Assembly: GCF_031624635.1 (NCBI RefSeq)
Contig: NZ_JAMQOQ010000003.1
Span: 310,001 to 374,000 of the forward strand
Direction of reading: 5' to 3'
Length of the DNA stretch: 64,000 bases
Source of the DNA: Halogeometricum sp. S3BR5-2
GTDB lineage: Archaea; Halobacteriota; Halobacteria; Halobacteriales; Haloferacaceae
Shown here: one piece after another, positions 42,515 to 51,704 of the stretch
How the letters are laid out: each line of letters begins with the position of its first letter
Numbering within the stretch: position 1 is the first letter of the stretch
Position numbers and translations under genes: made by a program
Notes under the pieces: model-generated
The model's database searches: none
The model's input: only the letters and a program-made list of their open reading frames with translations
What the model was told of the DNA's origin: nothing

Positions 42515-43441
42515 TCATTCTTTGATCACCACGCCGAAGCTGAGTCCCGCGGCGAGGTACTTGTTGACCGCGACGACGAACACCAACACCGGCAGGATGA
42601 CCGCCGTGGAGGCCGCCGCGAGCAGACCCCACTCTATCTGGCGGACGCCGATGAACTGGTACACCTGCATCGACACCGTCACCGCGCGGTTGTTCGTCAG
42701 CACGAGGCCGAACAGGAGCTCTATCCACGCGAAGATGAAGCTGATGATGGCGACGGAGAAGATGCCGGGTTTGGCCGCCGGGAGGACCACCTTGCGGAAG
42801 CCTTGGAACCGCGTCGCGCCGTCGACGCGCGCGGCCTCCTCCAGCGCCTCCGGGATGCCGTCGAAGAACGCCTTCATCACCCACACGACCAGCGAGATGT
42901 TGATGGTGACGTACATGAATATCATCCCGATTCGGGTGTCGTAGAGGTTCAGCGACCGGAAGATGACGAAGAACGGGATGACGACGGCGATGGGCGGGAG
43001 CATCCGCGAGGAGAGTATCCACACGAGCACGTCCCGCTGTTTCGGGATGTCGTACCGCGAGAGGACGTACGCCGCCGGGACGCCGATGAGCAACACGAGA
43101 ATCACCGACGCCGTGACCATGAACAGGCTGTTGGCGAACGCCGCGATGAAACTCGACTCCTGGACGAGTCGCAGGTAGTTGAACACCGTCGGAAGGAACA
43201 CCCAGTCCGGCGGCAGCGAGATGGCCTCCCGCGGCGGCTTCAGCGACATGGAGACGATCCAGTACAGCGGAAACAGCACGACGACGGTCCACAGGAGGAG
43301 CGCGGCGTGGCGGCCGACGGCGGCGAGTCGGTTCCGCGTGTCCTTCGAGAACCGCCGCGAGGGGCGCGTGGGTTCGCCGCTCGCGCCCGGGTTCGCGTCC
43401 ACGTCGGTCTTCATCTCCGAACCCGCATCCGAGGTCGCCAT
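42515..43441 (-). CDS. Sugar ABC importer permease (MalG-like)
   Basis: This 308-residue membrane protein has six helices and the permease EAA loop EALEEAARVDGATRFQGFRK. The N-terminal 45 residues are a cytoplasmic extension before the first helix. The ATG at 43441 overlaps the stop of the first permease (TGATG), so this start is preferred over an upstream GTG. It pairs with the MalF-like permease to form the channel. Confidence 0.92.
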   Translation of the reverse strand: MATSDAGSEMKTDVDANPGASGEPTRPSRRFSKDTRNRLAAVGRHAALLLWTVVVLFPLYWIVSMSLKPPREAISLPPDWVFLPTVFNYLRLVQESSFIAAFANSLFMVTASVILVLLIGVPAAYVLSRYDIPKQRDVLVWILSSRMLPPIAVVIPFFVIFRSLNLYDTRIGMIFMYVTINISLVVWVMKAFFDGIPEALEEAARVDGATRFQGFRKVVLPAAKPGIFSVAIISFIFAWIELLFGLVLTNNRAVTVSMQVYQFIGVRQIEWGLLAAASTAVILPVLVFVVAVNKYLAAGLSFGVVIKE

Positions 43442-44376
43442 CAGTCCCACACCCCGTCGAAGCCGACCTTGGCGATGAGGACGTTACACAACGCGACGAT
43501 GCCGACGAGGTAGACGATGGCGATGGCGCTGGCGACGCCGAGGTCCACGAACTTGAACCCCTGCTCGAAGATGTTGATGCTCACCAACTGCGTCGCCGTC
43601 CCCGGCCCCCCGCGCGTGAGGCTGAACACCAGCCCGAACGTCCGGAACAGGTCGATGAGGCGGATGAGGATGGCGACGAACAGCACGGGCTTCATGTAGG
43701 GGACGACGACGTGAACGTAGCGACGCCACAGGGGCGCGCCGTCCACCTTCGCCGCCTCCACCAGCGTGTCCGGCACCGACGAGAGGCCGGCGTAGAAGAT
43801 GATGAACATGAACGGCGTCCAGTTCCACGTGTCGACGAGGATGATGGTCAAAAGCGGCAGGTCGCTCAGGAAGTTCGGCGCGACGAACGGCGTGTACGTC
43901 GCGATGAGGTAGGGGACGACGCCGACTTCGGAGTTCAGCATGATGCGGAAGATGGTCGCCAGCGACACCGGCGCGACGGCCATCGGCAGGATGAACGCGA
44001 CGCGGTAGAACGCCTGCATCCGGTCGGACTTCACGCCCGTCACCAGGGCGGCGAGGACGAACCCGAACGCCGTCTCCAAGGCGAGCGACCCGCCGACGAA
44101 CGCGAGGGTGACGCCGAACGAGTGCAGGGCGCCGGCGCTCGTGAACGCCGCTCGGAAGTTGCTCAGCCCGGCGAACGTCCCCATCGTCGCGGGGTTCGTG
44201 AGTTCGTAGTGGACGAGGCTGAGATAGAGGTCGTAGACGCCGGGGAAGACGGTGATGAGGAGCATCACCAGCACCATCGGCGTCATGAACCAGTACGGGA
44301 GGTACTCGTTCCACAACTCCTTGGCCCGCGCGAGGTTCGAGGTGGTCGCCGTCTTCGTCTCGGTGAGCGTGCTCAT
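43441..44376 (-). CDS. Sugar ABC importer permease (MalF-like)
   Basis: This 311-residue membrane protein has six helices and the EAA loop TLVEAAKVDGAPLWRRYVHV. The ATG at 44376 overlaps the stop of the solute-binding protein gene (ATGA); the longer frame upstream overlaps that gene without sense. It forms the transmembrane pore together with the MalG-like subunit. Confidence 0.92.
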   Translation of the reverse strand: MSTLTETKTATTSNLARAKELWNEYLPYWFMTPMVLVMLLITVFPGVYDLYLSLVHYELTNPATMGTFAGLSNFRAAFTSAGALHSFGVTLAFVGGSLALETAFGFVLAALVTGVKSDRMQAFYRVAFILPMAVAPVSLATIFRIMLNSEVGVVPYLIATYTPFVAPNFLSDLPLLTIILVDTWNWTPFMFIIFYAGLSSVPDTLVEAAKVDGAPLWRRYVHVVVPYMKPVLFVAILIRLIDLFRTFGLVFSLTRGGPGTATQLVSINIFEQGFKFVDLGVASAIAIVYLVGIVALCNVLIAKVGFDGVWD

Positions 44377-45800
44377 TGGAACGTCTGCTGGGCTTTCTCG
44401 GCGGCGCGTTTCATCGCGGCTTCGGGCGACTTCGTCCCCGCGATGGCCTTCTGGAGTTCCTCGGAGTACTTCTGACCCCACTCGGGGTACTTACGGTCGA
44501 ACGGGTCCGGCTTGGCCACCTCCAGCGACTCGAGCGACACCTGCGCGAACTTCTCGCCGACACGCGAGCGGAACTCGTCGTTCTCCCAGACGGAGCGACG
44601 CACGGAGAACGCCGCGTCGCTCTCCAGGTGCATCCACGTGTTCGTCGGTTCGGACGTCGCCCACAGCATGAACAGGAACGCCTGCTTCGAGTTCTTGGCG
44701 TTCTTCGAGGAGGCGATCTGCCAGGAGTAGGCGTTCGGGCCGAACTGGCCGCTCTCCGGCGCGGGCACCCGCGCTATCTCGACGTTATCCGCCACGTCCG
44801 AGGAACTCGAATCGATCAGGTTCGGCCAGAACAGGTTGGCGTCCGAGACGATGTGGCCGGCCCGCCCCGACTGCATCGTCGAGAGCACGTCCGACCACGT
44901 CTGACTCGACGCTCCGTCGGGACCGTACTCGCGCAGAAGGTTCACGTACCACTGCGCCGCCGCGATCGCCCCGTCGGTGTCGAGTCCGGAGTCCTTCGGG
45001 TAGTTCTCCCAGAGTTCGGCGCCGTGTTCGCGGAGGAACGTGTTCAGGACGTAGATGTTCATCCCGTAGCCCTTCTGCCCTCGCCCGACGGTGCCGACGA
45101 CGTCGGACTCCTCCTCGTGGATGGTCTTCGCGTTCTCCCGGAACCCCTCGAGGGTCGTCGCCACCTCCAGTCCGTGCTTTTCGTAGAGGTCCGTCCGGTA
45201 GAACTGCGTCTGCACCTCGACGGTGATGGGCATCCCCGTCCACGTGTCGCTGTAGCCCCCGCCGTGGGCCTGCCACGTCGTCGCCTCGAACAGGTCGTCC
45301 GGCTTGTACCACTGCTCGTCGTACAGGCTCCCGTCGTCGAAGTACGGGTCGAGCGGTTGGAGCCAGCCCGATTCGGCGAACTGGTTGACGACCTGGTCGA
45401 GGAAGAACACGTCGAACTTCCCCGCGCCGGTGCTCACGTCGGTCAGCCGCTTGGTCCGGAACTGCTGTTCGGGCAGGATGTTCCACACCACGTCGATACC
45501 CGTCAGTTCCTCGAAGACCGGTATCGCGGGTTTGATCGAGGACACCCACGGGTGGTTGACCGCGCCGATGTTGATGGTGGTGCCCTCGAACTGCTTCCAG
45601 TCGATGTCCGCGCCCGTGTACTCGTCGAGCGGAACGGCGAGTTCGTCCGACCCGCCGCCGGACTCGCCCGTTCCAGTGCTCCCGGACGTTTCGCTGCTCC
45701 CGCCGGACTGCATGCTGCCCCGCGTGCAGCCCGCGAGTCCGCCGAGCGCGCCGATACCTACCGCTCTGAGGAGGTTTCGCCTCGTGTGTTCGCTTGGCAT
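44373..45800 (-). CDS. Sugar ABC importer solute-binding lipoprotein
   Basis: This 475-residue extracellular protein captures the sugar for the importer. It has a Tat-like signal (RRNLLRAVG) with the lipobox GLAGC, then a Ser/Gly/Thr-rich linker (about 27-55) and a CUT1-type binding protein fold. TGIDVVWNILPEQQFRTKRL marks the domain, and the protein continues to KAIAGTKSPEAAMKRAAEKA near the end. The ATG at 45800 directly precedes the signal peptide and is preferred over one ten codons upstream. It begins a four-gene operon on the minus strand. The ligand is probably an oligosaccharide or the sugar fed into the adjoining enzymes. Confidence 0.92.
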   Translation of the reverse strand: MPSEHTRRNLLRAVGIGALGGLAGCTRGSMQSGGSSETSGSTGTGESGGGSDELAVPLDEYTGADIDWKQFEGTTINIGAVNHPWVSSIKPAIPVFEELTGIDVVWNILPEQQFRTKRLTDVSTGAGKFDVFFLDQVVNQFAESGWLQPLDPYFDDGSLYDEQWYKPDDLFEATTWQAHGGGYSDTWTGMPITVEVQTQFYRTDLYEKHGLEVATTLEGFRENAKTIHEEESDVVGTVGRGQKGYGMNIYVLNTFLREHGAELWENYPKDSGLDTDGAIAAAQWYVNLLREYGPDGASSQTWSDVLSTMQSGRAGHIVSDANLFWPNLIDSSSSDVADNVEIARVPAPESGQFGPNAYSWQIASSKNAKNSKQAFLFMLWATSEPTNTWMHLESDAAFSVRRSVWENDEFRSRVGEKFAQVSLESLEVAKPDPFDRKYPEWGQKYSEELQKAIAGTKSPEAAMKRAAEKAQQTFQ

Positions 45801-46103
45801 GCTTGTCGGCCTCGTCCTCCCCCAAATCATCCATGATTAATAAAATTACTCCTCAGCGGCTGACTCTCGCGGCCGGACGCGGGTTCGACCGCGGACGTGA
45901 GAGCGACTGTCCGACCCGATTCCGCGGGTTCGGTGCATCCCCGTGGCAAGATTTTAATACGGTCTTCCGGTACATACGGGCCGGACCGGGAGAGAGAGTC
46001 CCGTCCGAGGAGACTCGAACTCGCGGCCGACCGAACCCACCATGAACGACTGTCACTCCCCACGACCCGCATCGCGCACCGACTCTCGACGAGGGACCGA
46101 CCG
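45801..46103. promoter_or_regulatory. Divergent promoter region of ABC importer and alcohol dehydrogenase
   Basis: For the minus strand, AATTTTATTAATC at 45835-45847 is a strong TATA region, only about 35 bases from the solute-binding protein start, so the leader is short. For the plus strand, TTTTAATA at 45952-45959 may serve the dehydrogenase with a leader of about 120 nt. The region is 303 bases long; an IclR-type regulator is encoded about 1.3 kb away and could bind here. Confidence 0.55.
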
Positions 46104-47138
46104 ATGATGCGGACGGCGACGCTGACGGACGTCGGCGAAATCGCGGTCCGAGAGCGGGAACGACCCGAACCGGCGGCGGACGAGGTGCTCGTCCGCGTCG
46201 GCGCCTGCGGCGTCTGCATGACCGACTACCACATGTACCACGGCTCCTTCGCCGTCGAGACGCCCCTCGTGTTGGGACACGAGAGCGCCGGCGAAGTCGT
46301 CGACGCCGGCGACGGCGTGACCGGCGTGGAGACGGGCGACCGGGTCGCCATCAACCCGACCATCCCCTGTACGACCTGCTCGTACTGCAAGCGCGGCGAG
46401 ACGCACCTCTGCGAGAACAACACCAGCGTCGGCGGCGCCGGCGACACCATCCTCGACGGCGCGTTCGCCGAGTACGTGGCGGTCCCCGCGATAAGCGTCG
46501 AACCCATCGGCGAGATGTCGTTCGAGCGGGCCGCCCTCGCCGAACCGCTGGCTTGCTGCATGCACGGCGTGGACCAGACGGACCTCGAACCCGGCGACAG
46601 CGTCGCCATCATCGGCGCCGGTCCCATCGGCCTCCTCCTCCTCCAGGCGTTCCGCAACGCCGGCGCCGCGCCGATCGTCGTCTCCGAACCCGACGACGAA
46701 CGCCGCGAACTCGCGGCCGAACTGGGCGCCGACGCGGTGGTCGACCCCGACGAGGACGACCCGACGACGGTCGTTCCGGCGGCCGCCGACGGTCCCGTCG
46801 ACGTGGGCGTCGAGGCCATCGGCCTCGTCCCGACCATCGAACAGGCCAACGAGGTGACCGCGAAGGGCGGGTCGACGCTCATCTTCGGCGTTCCGGACCA
46901 GGAGGCGACCCTGGAGGTCAGCCCGTTCGACGTGTTCTTCGACGAAGTCGGCTATCGGGGCTCCTACTCGCTCACCGCGGCCGACTTCGAGCGCGCCGTA
47001 ACGATGCTCCGGTACGACCGCGTCGACGCCGAGACGCTCGTGACCTCCACGATCGGTCTCGGAGACCTCCCCGCGGCGTTCGACCGCATGGAGAACGCCG
47101 AGGGACTGAAGAACGTCGTCGTCCCCGGGGACGACTGA
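46104..47138 (+). CDS. Zinc-dependent medium-chain alcohol/sugar dehydrogenase
   Basis: This 344-residue MDR enzyme has catalytic zinc ligands in GACGVCMTDYHMYHG and GHESAGEVVDAG. A structural zinc site is CTTCSYCKRGETHLC, and the NAD-binding motif is IIGAGPIGLLLLQAF. Proteins of this sort include threonine, sorbitol and L-idonate dehydrogenases. It is divergent from the ABC importer and precedes an IclR regulator, which supports a role in sugar or sugar-alcohol catabolism. Two ATGs in a row occur at 46104 and 46107; either could be the start. Confidence 0.9.
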   Translation: MMRTATLTDVGEIAVRERERPEPAADEVLVRVGACGVCMTDYHMYHGSFAVETPLVLGHESAGEVVDAGDGVTGVETGDRVAINPTIPCTTCSYCKRGETHLCENNTSVGGAGDTILDGAFAEYVAVPAISVEPIGEMSFERAALAEPLACCMHGVDQTDLEPGDSVAIIGAGPIGLLLLQAFRNAGAAPIVVSEPDDERRELAAELGADAVVDPDEDDPTTVVPAAADGPVDVGVEAIGLVPTIEQANEVTAKGGSTLIFGVPDQEATLEVSPFDVFFDEVGYRGSYSLTAADFERAVTMLRYDRVDAETLVTSTIGLGDLPAAFDRMENAEGLKNVVVPGDD

Positions 47139-47389
47139 GACCCCTTCTCGACGGCTTTCGACGCGATTGTCGACTTTCTTCGACCGCTCTCGACTGACGA
47201 GATCGTCCCGGCAGAGCGCCTCTCGTTCTTCAGAGCTGAACGAATTACTTTCAATGTATACAGAGAGGAAATAACTGATACTTCATGGTCGTTAATGCAC
47301 TTCGTGGCGCGAAATTGGTACGCGAGCCGAACTGTCGTTCTGCTCTCGTGAACAGCTATTTCACGGAGGAGGGCGTAGGAGACGTCGAG
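47139..47389. promoter_or_regulatory. Intergenic region with IclR promoter
   Basis: AT-rich sequence near 47243-47262, reading AATTACTTTCAATGTATACA, is the probable promoter of the IclR gene, which would then have a leader of about 105 nt. The only other open frame is an in-frame upstream extension of the IclR gene that is not convincing. Confidence 0.4.
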
Positions 47390-48142
47390 ATGTCCCACGA
47401 ATCGGAGTACACCGTCGAGGCGACGAAGACGTCGCTGACCCTCTTAGAAGCGCTCGTCGACGCCGACGCTCCGATGGGCGTCACGCCCCTCGCCGAGCGA
47501 GTGGGTTCGTCGAAGAGCGTCGTCCACAATCACCTCTCGACGCTCCGGACGTGCGGGTACGTGACGAAGGAGGGCGACGCGTACCGGCCGTCGCTCCGAA
47601 CGCTCAACCTGGGGGTGCGAACGCGGGAGCGGTCGGCCGTCTACCGGGTCGCCGCGCCGAGTCTGGACAACCTCGCGGCCGCCACGGGCGAGACGGCGGT
47701 CCTCTTCGTCGCCGAGGAGAGGTGGGGCGTCCCCGCCTACGTCGCCGAGCGGCCGAGCGGTCGGCGGCCCGCCTTCGAGGAGGGGGACCGTTTCCCTCTG
47801 TCGGCGACGGCGCCCGGCAAGTCGATACTCGCCTCGCTCTCGGAGGACCGCGTCGCGGAGGTCCTCGACGCGACGGAACTCCCCGCCGACACCGACGTGG
47901 ACGAACTGCGGCGGGAGATCCGCCGCATCCGGGACGACGGAGTGGCGTTCTGCAGAGAAGAACAGTTCGAGGGCGTCGTCGGCGTCGCGGCACCCATCGA
48001 GTCTGGGGCGGACCGCACCCCCGCCGCGCTGAGCGTCTACGGACCTTCGGACCGTCTGCGGGGGCGGCACCTCGAAGAGGACGTTACGGGACAGGTGCTC
48101 AGCACCGCCAAATCGATACAAGTAGAGCTCGCGAGTGAATGA
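47390..48142 (+). CDS. IclR family transcriptional regulator
   Basis: This 250-residue regulator has an N-terminal winged helix (about residues 8-70, with SLTLLEALVDADAPMGVTPL and GSSKSVVHNHLSTLRTCGYV). An effector-binding domain follows (about 75-245) with PLSATAPGKSILASLSEDRV, the family segment that contacts the ligand. The ATG at 47390 is preferred; the longer frame adds an unrelated basic leader. It is the only regulator in the catabolic locus, so it probably controls the importer and the dehydrogenase and responds to a pathway intermediate. Confidence 0.9.
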   Translation: MSHESEYTVEATKTSLTLLEALVDADAPMGVTPLAERVGSSKSVVHNHLSTLRTCGYVTKEGDAYRPSLRTLNLGVRTRERSAVYRVAAPSLDNLAAATGETAVLFVAEERWGVPAYVAERPSGRRPAFEEGDRFPLSATAPGKSILASLSEDRVAEVLDATELPADTDVDELRREIRRIRDDGVAFCREEQFEGVVGVAAPIESGADRTPAALSVYGPSDRLRGRHLEEDVTGQVLSTAKSIQVELASE

Positions 48143-48536
48143 ATGCTCTCGCATTACGAACATAGACTTGTAATGTACCGGCTCCGCCGCTCGAAGCATC
48201 GTCACAGTTGTACCGCTGTAAGGGTCGAACGGGGATTGAACGACCTTCCGTCCGCGTACGCCGTCCGGTGGACATGGTTCAACGTTGAGGTCCCGCTCAC
48301 AGTTCGGGATTTTGCAGAACTGAAATGGATATAATAGGTCTCTATCCAATTTTATAGAGACAGATATCGAGTAGTATAATCAAGAGCTACAAAATAGATA
48401 CAATCAGCCGAACTCCGAATATATTCGGGCCGTATTCGAACCCGAGTACCGCTATCTCCGCTCTCGGGCGAGGCCCGACCGCGCTGCGGCTCTCGATTCG
48501 GAGCGGTACGAAAAATCGCCGCGGCGTCGGGATTCG
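48143..48536. other. AT-rich intergenic region between convergent genes
   Basis: This 394-base gap lies between the IclR gene and the antiporter gene. The stretch 48300-48420 is AT-rich and holds a perfect hairpin, listed separately. A 63-codon plus-strand frame (48143-48334) is not called: it begins directly at the IclR stop and its composition is unlike haloarchaeal proteins. Confidence 0.5.
48338..48361. terminator. Hairpin in the convergent gap, possible bidirectional terminator
   Basis: GTCTCTAT and ATAGAGAC are perfect 8-bp arms around CCAATTTT, preceded by GGATATAATAG. It lies about 195 bases from the IclR stop and 175 from the antiporter stop, rather far for a simple terminator. A regulator or element-end function is possible. 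Confidence 0.35.
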
Positions 48537-50102
48537 TCAGTCCGACGAGGATCCGAAGACGTTCGGAACGTCCGCGTCGCGGCGTTCCGAGAGGTAGTAC
48601 GCGGTGACGAACAGCGCCAGGACGCCCACGGGCAGGAGCAGGATGGGCCCGCTGAATCCGTACCCGGTGGCGAGGAACAGCAGCGTCGCCACCGCCCCGC
48701 AGAGCACGGCGTAGGGAATCTGCGTGTTCACGTGGTCGACGTGGTCGGCGCCGGCGAACATCGACGACAGCACCGTCGTGTCGCTGATGGGCGAGCAGTG
48801 GTCGCCGAACAGCGACCCCGTGAGGATGGCGCCGATGGCGCCCGGAAGCGGCGCGCCGAGTTGGAACGCCAGCGGCACCGCCACGGGGAACATGATGCCC
48901 ATCGTCCCCCACGAGGTGCCGATGGAGAAGGAGACGATGGCCGCGGCGACGAACACGATGGCCGGCAGCAGCGGCGCGGTGATGACGCCCTCCGCGATGC
49001 TGACGACGAACGGTCCGACGCCGAGCGTCTCGCTGACGCCGCCGATGGTCCACGCCAGCGTGAGGACGGCCACCGGAAACATCACCATCTTGAACCCCTC
49101 GAACATGGAGTCGCTCACCGCTTCGAGTTCCACGCGGGCGTGTCCGACGAGGATGGCGAGCAGCAGCGCGCAGGCCGAGAAGACGCCCCACAGGATGGCG
49201 TCGGCGGTGGCCGCGTCTCGCAGCGCCTGGTTGGGCGCCGCACCCGGCCATCCGCCCGAGTACAGCAGCCCGAACCCGGTGACGGCGACCAGGGCGACGA
49301 TGGGTGCGGCGAAGTACCACCAGCGCGAGTCGACGTGGTCGGGCGTGACGATGTCCTCCTCGCGCGTCTCGATGAGGGGGTCGGCGTCGTCCGCGAGCAC
49401 CTTCCCCTCCTCCTTCGCGCGCTTCTCGGCGCGCTTCATCGGCCCGAAGTTCCACCCCATGCCGACGAGGATGAACACCAGCGCGATTGCGAGGAGGCTG
49501 TAGAAGCGGTACGGGATGCTCTGGAGGAACACCACGAACGCGCTCTGGTCGATGCCGAGCGAGGAGAACTGGTCGCGGATGAGCCCCACCTCGAACCCGA
49601 CCCACGTCGAGACGACGGCGATGCTCACGACCGGCGAGGTGGTCGAGTCGAGCAGGTACGCGAGTTTCTCGCGGCTGATGTCGAACTGGTCGGTGATGGG
49701 CCGCATCACCGACCCCGTTATCATCGTGCTCGCGTAGGAGTCGACGAAGATGAGCATCCCGAGGAGGCCCGTCCCCACCTCGGCCTGCCTCCTGGTCTTG
49801 ATGCGGTCGATGATGCGCTCCGCGAGCGCTTTCATCCCGCCCGAGAGGAATATCATCCCGAGCATCGCACCCGAGAGGAACGTGAACAGCAGGAGTTTGC
49901 TGTTGAACGGCGTGATGAGGCTGTTGATGACCAACTGGAGCGAGTGGGCCATTCCCCCGATGGGGTTCCACCCGACCAGTATGGTCGCGCCGATCCAGAT
50001 TCCGGTGAACAACGAGAGGAGCACCTGCCGGCTCACCAGCGTCAGCACGATGGCGAACAACGCCGGGAGCAGACTGATGGCTCCGTACGTCTCTGCGGGC
50101 AT
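48537..50102 (-). CDS. NhaC family Na+/H+ antiporter
   Basis: This 521-residue protein has about 12 membrane helices and belongs to the NhaC family. It contains LLSLFTGIWIGATIL, the acidic-helix motif LIFVDSYASTMITGSVMRPI and FSIGTSWGTMGIMFPVAVPL. FGDHCSPISDTTVLSSM is the family signature near the C-terminal end. It should exchange cytoplasmic Na+ for H+, important for a salt-loving cell. Some relatives exchange malate and lactate instead. It stands alone; an inverted repeat lies upstream of its promoter. Confidence 0.9.
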   Translation of the reverse strand: MPAETYGAISLLPALFAIVLTLVSRQVLLSLFTGIWIGATILVGWNPIGGMAHSLQLVINSLITPFNSKLLLFTFLSGAMLGMIFLSGGMKALAERIIDRIKTRRQAEVGTGLLGMLIFVDSYASTMITGSVMRPITDQFDISREKLAYLLDSTTSPVVSIAVVSTWVGFEVGLIRDQFSSLGIDQSAFVVFLQSIPYRFYSLLAIALVFILVGMGWNFGPMKRAEKRAKEEGKVLADDADPLIETREEDIVTPDHVDSRWWYFAAPIVALVAVTGFGLLYSGGWPGAAPNQALRDAATADAILWGVFSACALLLAILVGHARVELEAVSDSMFEGFKMVMFPVAVLTLAWTIGGVSETLGVGPFVVSIAEGVITAPLLPAIVFVAAAIVSFSIGTSWGTMGIMFPVAVPLAFQLGAPLPGAIGAILTGSLFGDHCSPISDTTVLSSMFAGADHVDHVNTQIPYAVLCGAVATLLFLATGYGFSGPILLLPVGVLALFVTAYYLSERRDADVPNVFGSSSD

Positions 50103-50154
50103 GACAGCCCGACTCTCGTCTCCGGTCTGTTAAGTTTTATCGCCGAGACCCGCG

Positions 50155-50167
50155 AAATTGTAAAATT
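50155..50167 (-). promoter_or_regulatory. Probable promoter of the NhaC gene
   Basis: On the minus strand TAATTTTACAATT lies about 55-65 bases upstream of the ATG at 50102. The inverted repeat at 50179-50202 is immediately upstream of it. Confidence 0.45.
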
Positions 50168-50178
50168 AGGTTCGTATC

Positions 50179-50202
50179 TTCGGACAGAAAAATATGTCCG
50201 AA
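50179..50202. promoter_or_regulatory. Perfect 8-bp inverted repeat upstream of NhaC
   Basis: TTCGGACA and TGTCCGAA are perfect arms around GAAAAATA. It is either a regulator site just upstream of the NhaC TATA region or the terminator hairpin of the flavin reductase gene, whose stop codon lies about 65 bases away on the same strand. The spacer carries a T-rich minus-strand run. Confidence 0.5.
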
Positions 50203-50264
50203 CGCGAGACATCACGACCCGCTCGGCGACTCGCCCCGTCCGGGGAGGCGACGCGCCGCGGTAC

Positions 50265-51704
50265 CTAAATCCCAGAGGGCGCCACGTCTCGAACCTCGCG
50301 GAACGCCCCCTGCACGACTTCGGACAGCGCCGGGTGGACGTGTATCGTCTCAGCTACCGTCTTCGCGTCCGCGCCCGCGGCGACGGCGGTGCTCACCTCG
50401 TGGACGAGCATCGACGCGTGCGGGCCGACGACGTGGAACCCGAGCACTTCGCCGTCGTCCGCGACGAGCGCCTTCGCGAACCCGTCCCCGGGGAGCACGG
50501 ACCCGAGCGCGGTATCGTCGTAATCGTACCTGCCCGCCTCGTAGCCGCCGTCTATCTCCTCTTCCGTCTTTCCGAGGCTCCCGACCTGCGGCGACCCGAA
50601 GACGGCGTGAGCCATCCCCGGATACGACACCGCCGACCGCGACTCGCCGAGGAGGCTCTCGACGACGTGTTCGGCCTCCTTGTCGCCGGAGTGTTTGAAC
50701 ATGTAGTTGCCCGCGATGTCGCCGATGGCGTAGACGCCGTCGACCGAGGTTTCGAGGTACTCGTCCGTCTCGACGAACCCGTCCTCGTCGGTGTCGAGTC
50801 CGGCCGCGGAGACGTTCCAGCGGTCGGTGTTGGGCCGCCGACCCGTCGCCAACAGCACCTCGTCGCCCGCGAGTTCGATGCGGCCGTCGCCGTTCTCGCC
50901 GTTTCCGTCGCCGTCGCCGTTCTCGCCCTCCTCGGACTCCGCGACGACGACGGTCTCCTCGCCGTCCTCGCGGAGTTCCGTCACCTCGCGACCGAGGTGG
51001 AGTTCGTGCTTCTCCTCGTACGCCTCGGTCAGCCGTTCGGCCACCTCGCGGTCCTCTCGCCCGAGGAGGACGTTCCCGCGGCCGACGACGGCCACGTCGG
51101 TTCCGAGGGCGCCGAACAGGTGCGCCATCTCGACGGCGATGTAGCCGCCGCCGGCGACGACGAGGCGGTCCGGCAACTCCCTCAACCGAAGCGCCTCGTC
51201 GCTGGTGAGGAAGTCCGCCTCGTCGGTGCCGTCGATGGAGTCGGGAACGACCGGTCGCGACCCGCCCGCGAGGACGATTCGCTCGGCGGTCAGTTCCGCC
51301 GTACTGTCCCCCTCCCCGCTTTCACCCTCGGCATCGACCTCGACCGTCCGCTCGCCGACGAACCGCCCTTCGGTCTGGTAGAAATCGATACGCTCGTGCT
51401 CGCGGGCGCGTTCGGCCTTCTCCTCGGCTTCCGCGGTCACCTCTCCGATGACCTCGTCGACGATGTCGCCGAAGGCGACGCCGTCCAGCGACGCGTCGAG
51501 ACCGAGCGAGTCGGCGTTCGTAATCGTCTCGGCCGCGTCGGCCCGGTGGATGAGCTTCTTCGAGGGGTTGCAACCGCGGTTGAGGCAGGTGCCGCCGAGT
51601 CTGTCGCGTTCGACGAGCGCGACGTCCAGTCCGCCGTCTGCGGCCGCCGCCGCCACGATGTTTCCGGTTCCGCCGCCGAGGACGATGAGGTCGTACTCGC
51701 GCAT
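50265..51704 (-). CDS. Pyridine nucleotide-disulfide oxidoreductase (class I)
   Basis: This 479-residue flavoprotein has the FAD motif LGGGTGN (8-14) and the redox pair GGTCLNRGCNPSK with cysteines about residues 40 and 45. An NAD(P) domain contains VVAGGGYIAVEMAHLFG, then VYAIGDIAGNYMFKHSG, and the C-terminal dimer domain has HVHPALSEVV with the catalytic histidine. It reduces a disulfide using NAD(P)H. Dihydrolipoyl dehydrogenase is possible, but no 2-oxoacid dehydrogenase genes lie nearby; a mercuric reductase-like or bis-gamma-glutamylcystine reductase role, common in haloarchaea, is as likely. A Gly/Asn/Glu/Asp-rich insert near residues 255-275 is unusual and may be a surface loop. The ATG at 51704 fits the family. 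Confidence 0.86.
   Translation of the reverse strand: MREYDLIVLGGGTGNIVAAAAADGGLDVALVERDRLGGTCLNRGCNPSKKLIHRADAAETITNADSLGLDASLDGVAFGDIVDEVIGEVTAEAEEKAERAREHERIDFYQTEGRFVGERTVEVDAEGESGEGDSTAELTAERIVLAGGSRPVVPDSIDGTDEADFLTSDEALRLRELPDRLVVAGGGYIAVEMAHLFGALGTDVAVVGRGNVLLGREDREVAERLTEAYEEKHELHLGREVTELREDGEETVVVAESEEGENGDGDGNGENGDGRIELAGDEVLLATGRRPNTDRWNVSAAGLDTDEDGFVETDEYLETSVDGVYAIGDIAGNYMFKHSGDKEAEHVVESLLGESRSAVSYPGMAHAVFGSPQVGSLGKTEEEIDGGYEAGRYDYDDTALGSVLPGDGFAKALVADDGEVLGFHVVGPHASMLVHEVSTAVAAGADAKTVAETIHVHPALSEVVQGAFREVRDVAPSGI

Noticed and set aside
48143-48334. 63-codon plus-strand open frame after the IclR gene
   Set aside because: It starts at the base after the IclR stop, is basic in composition and has no recognisable motif.
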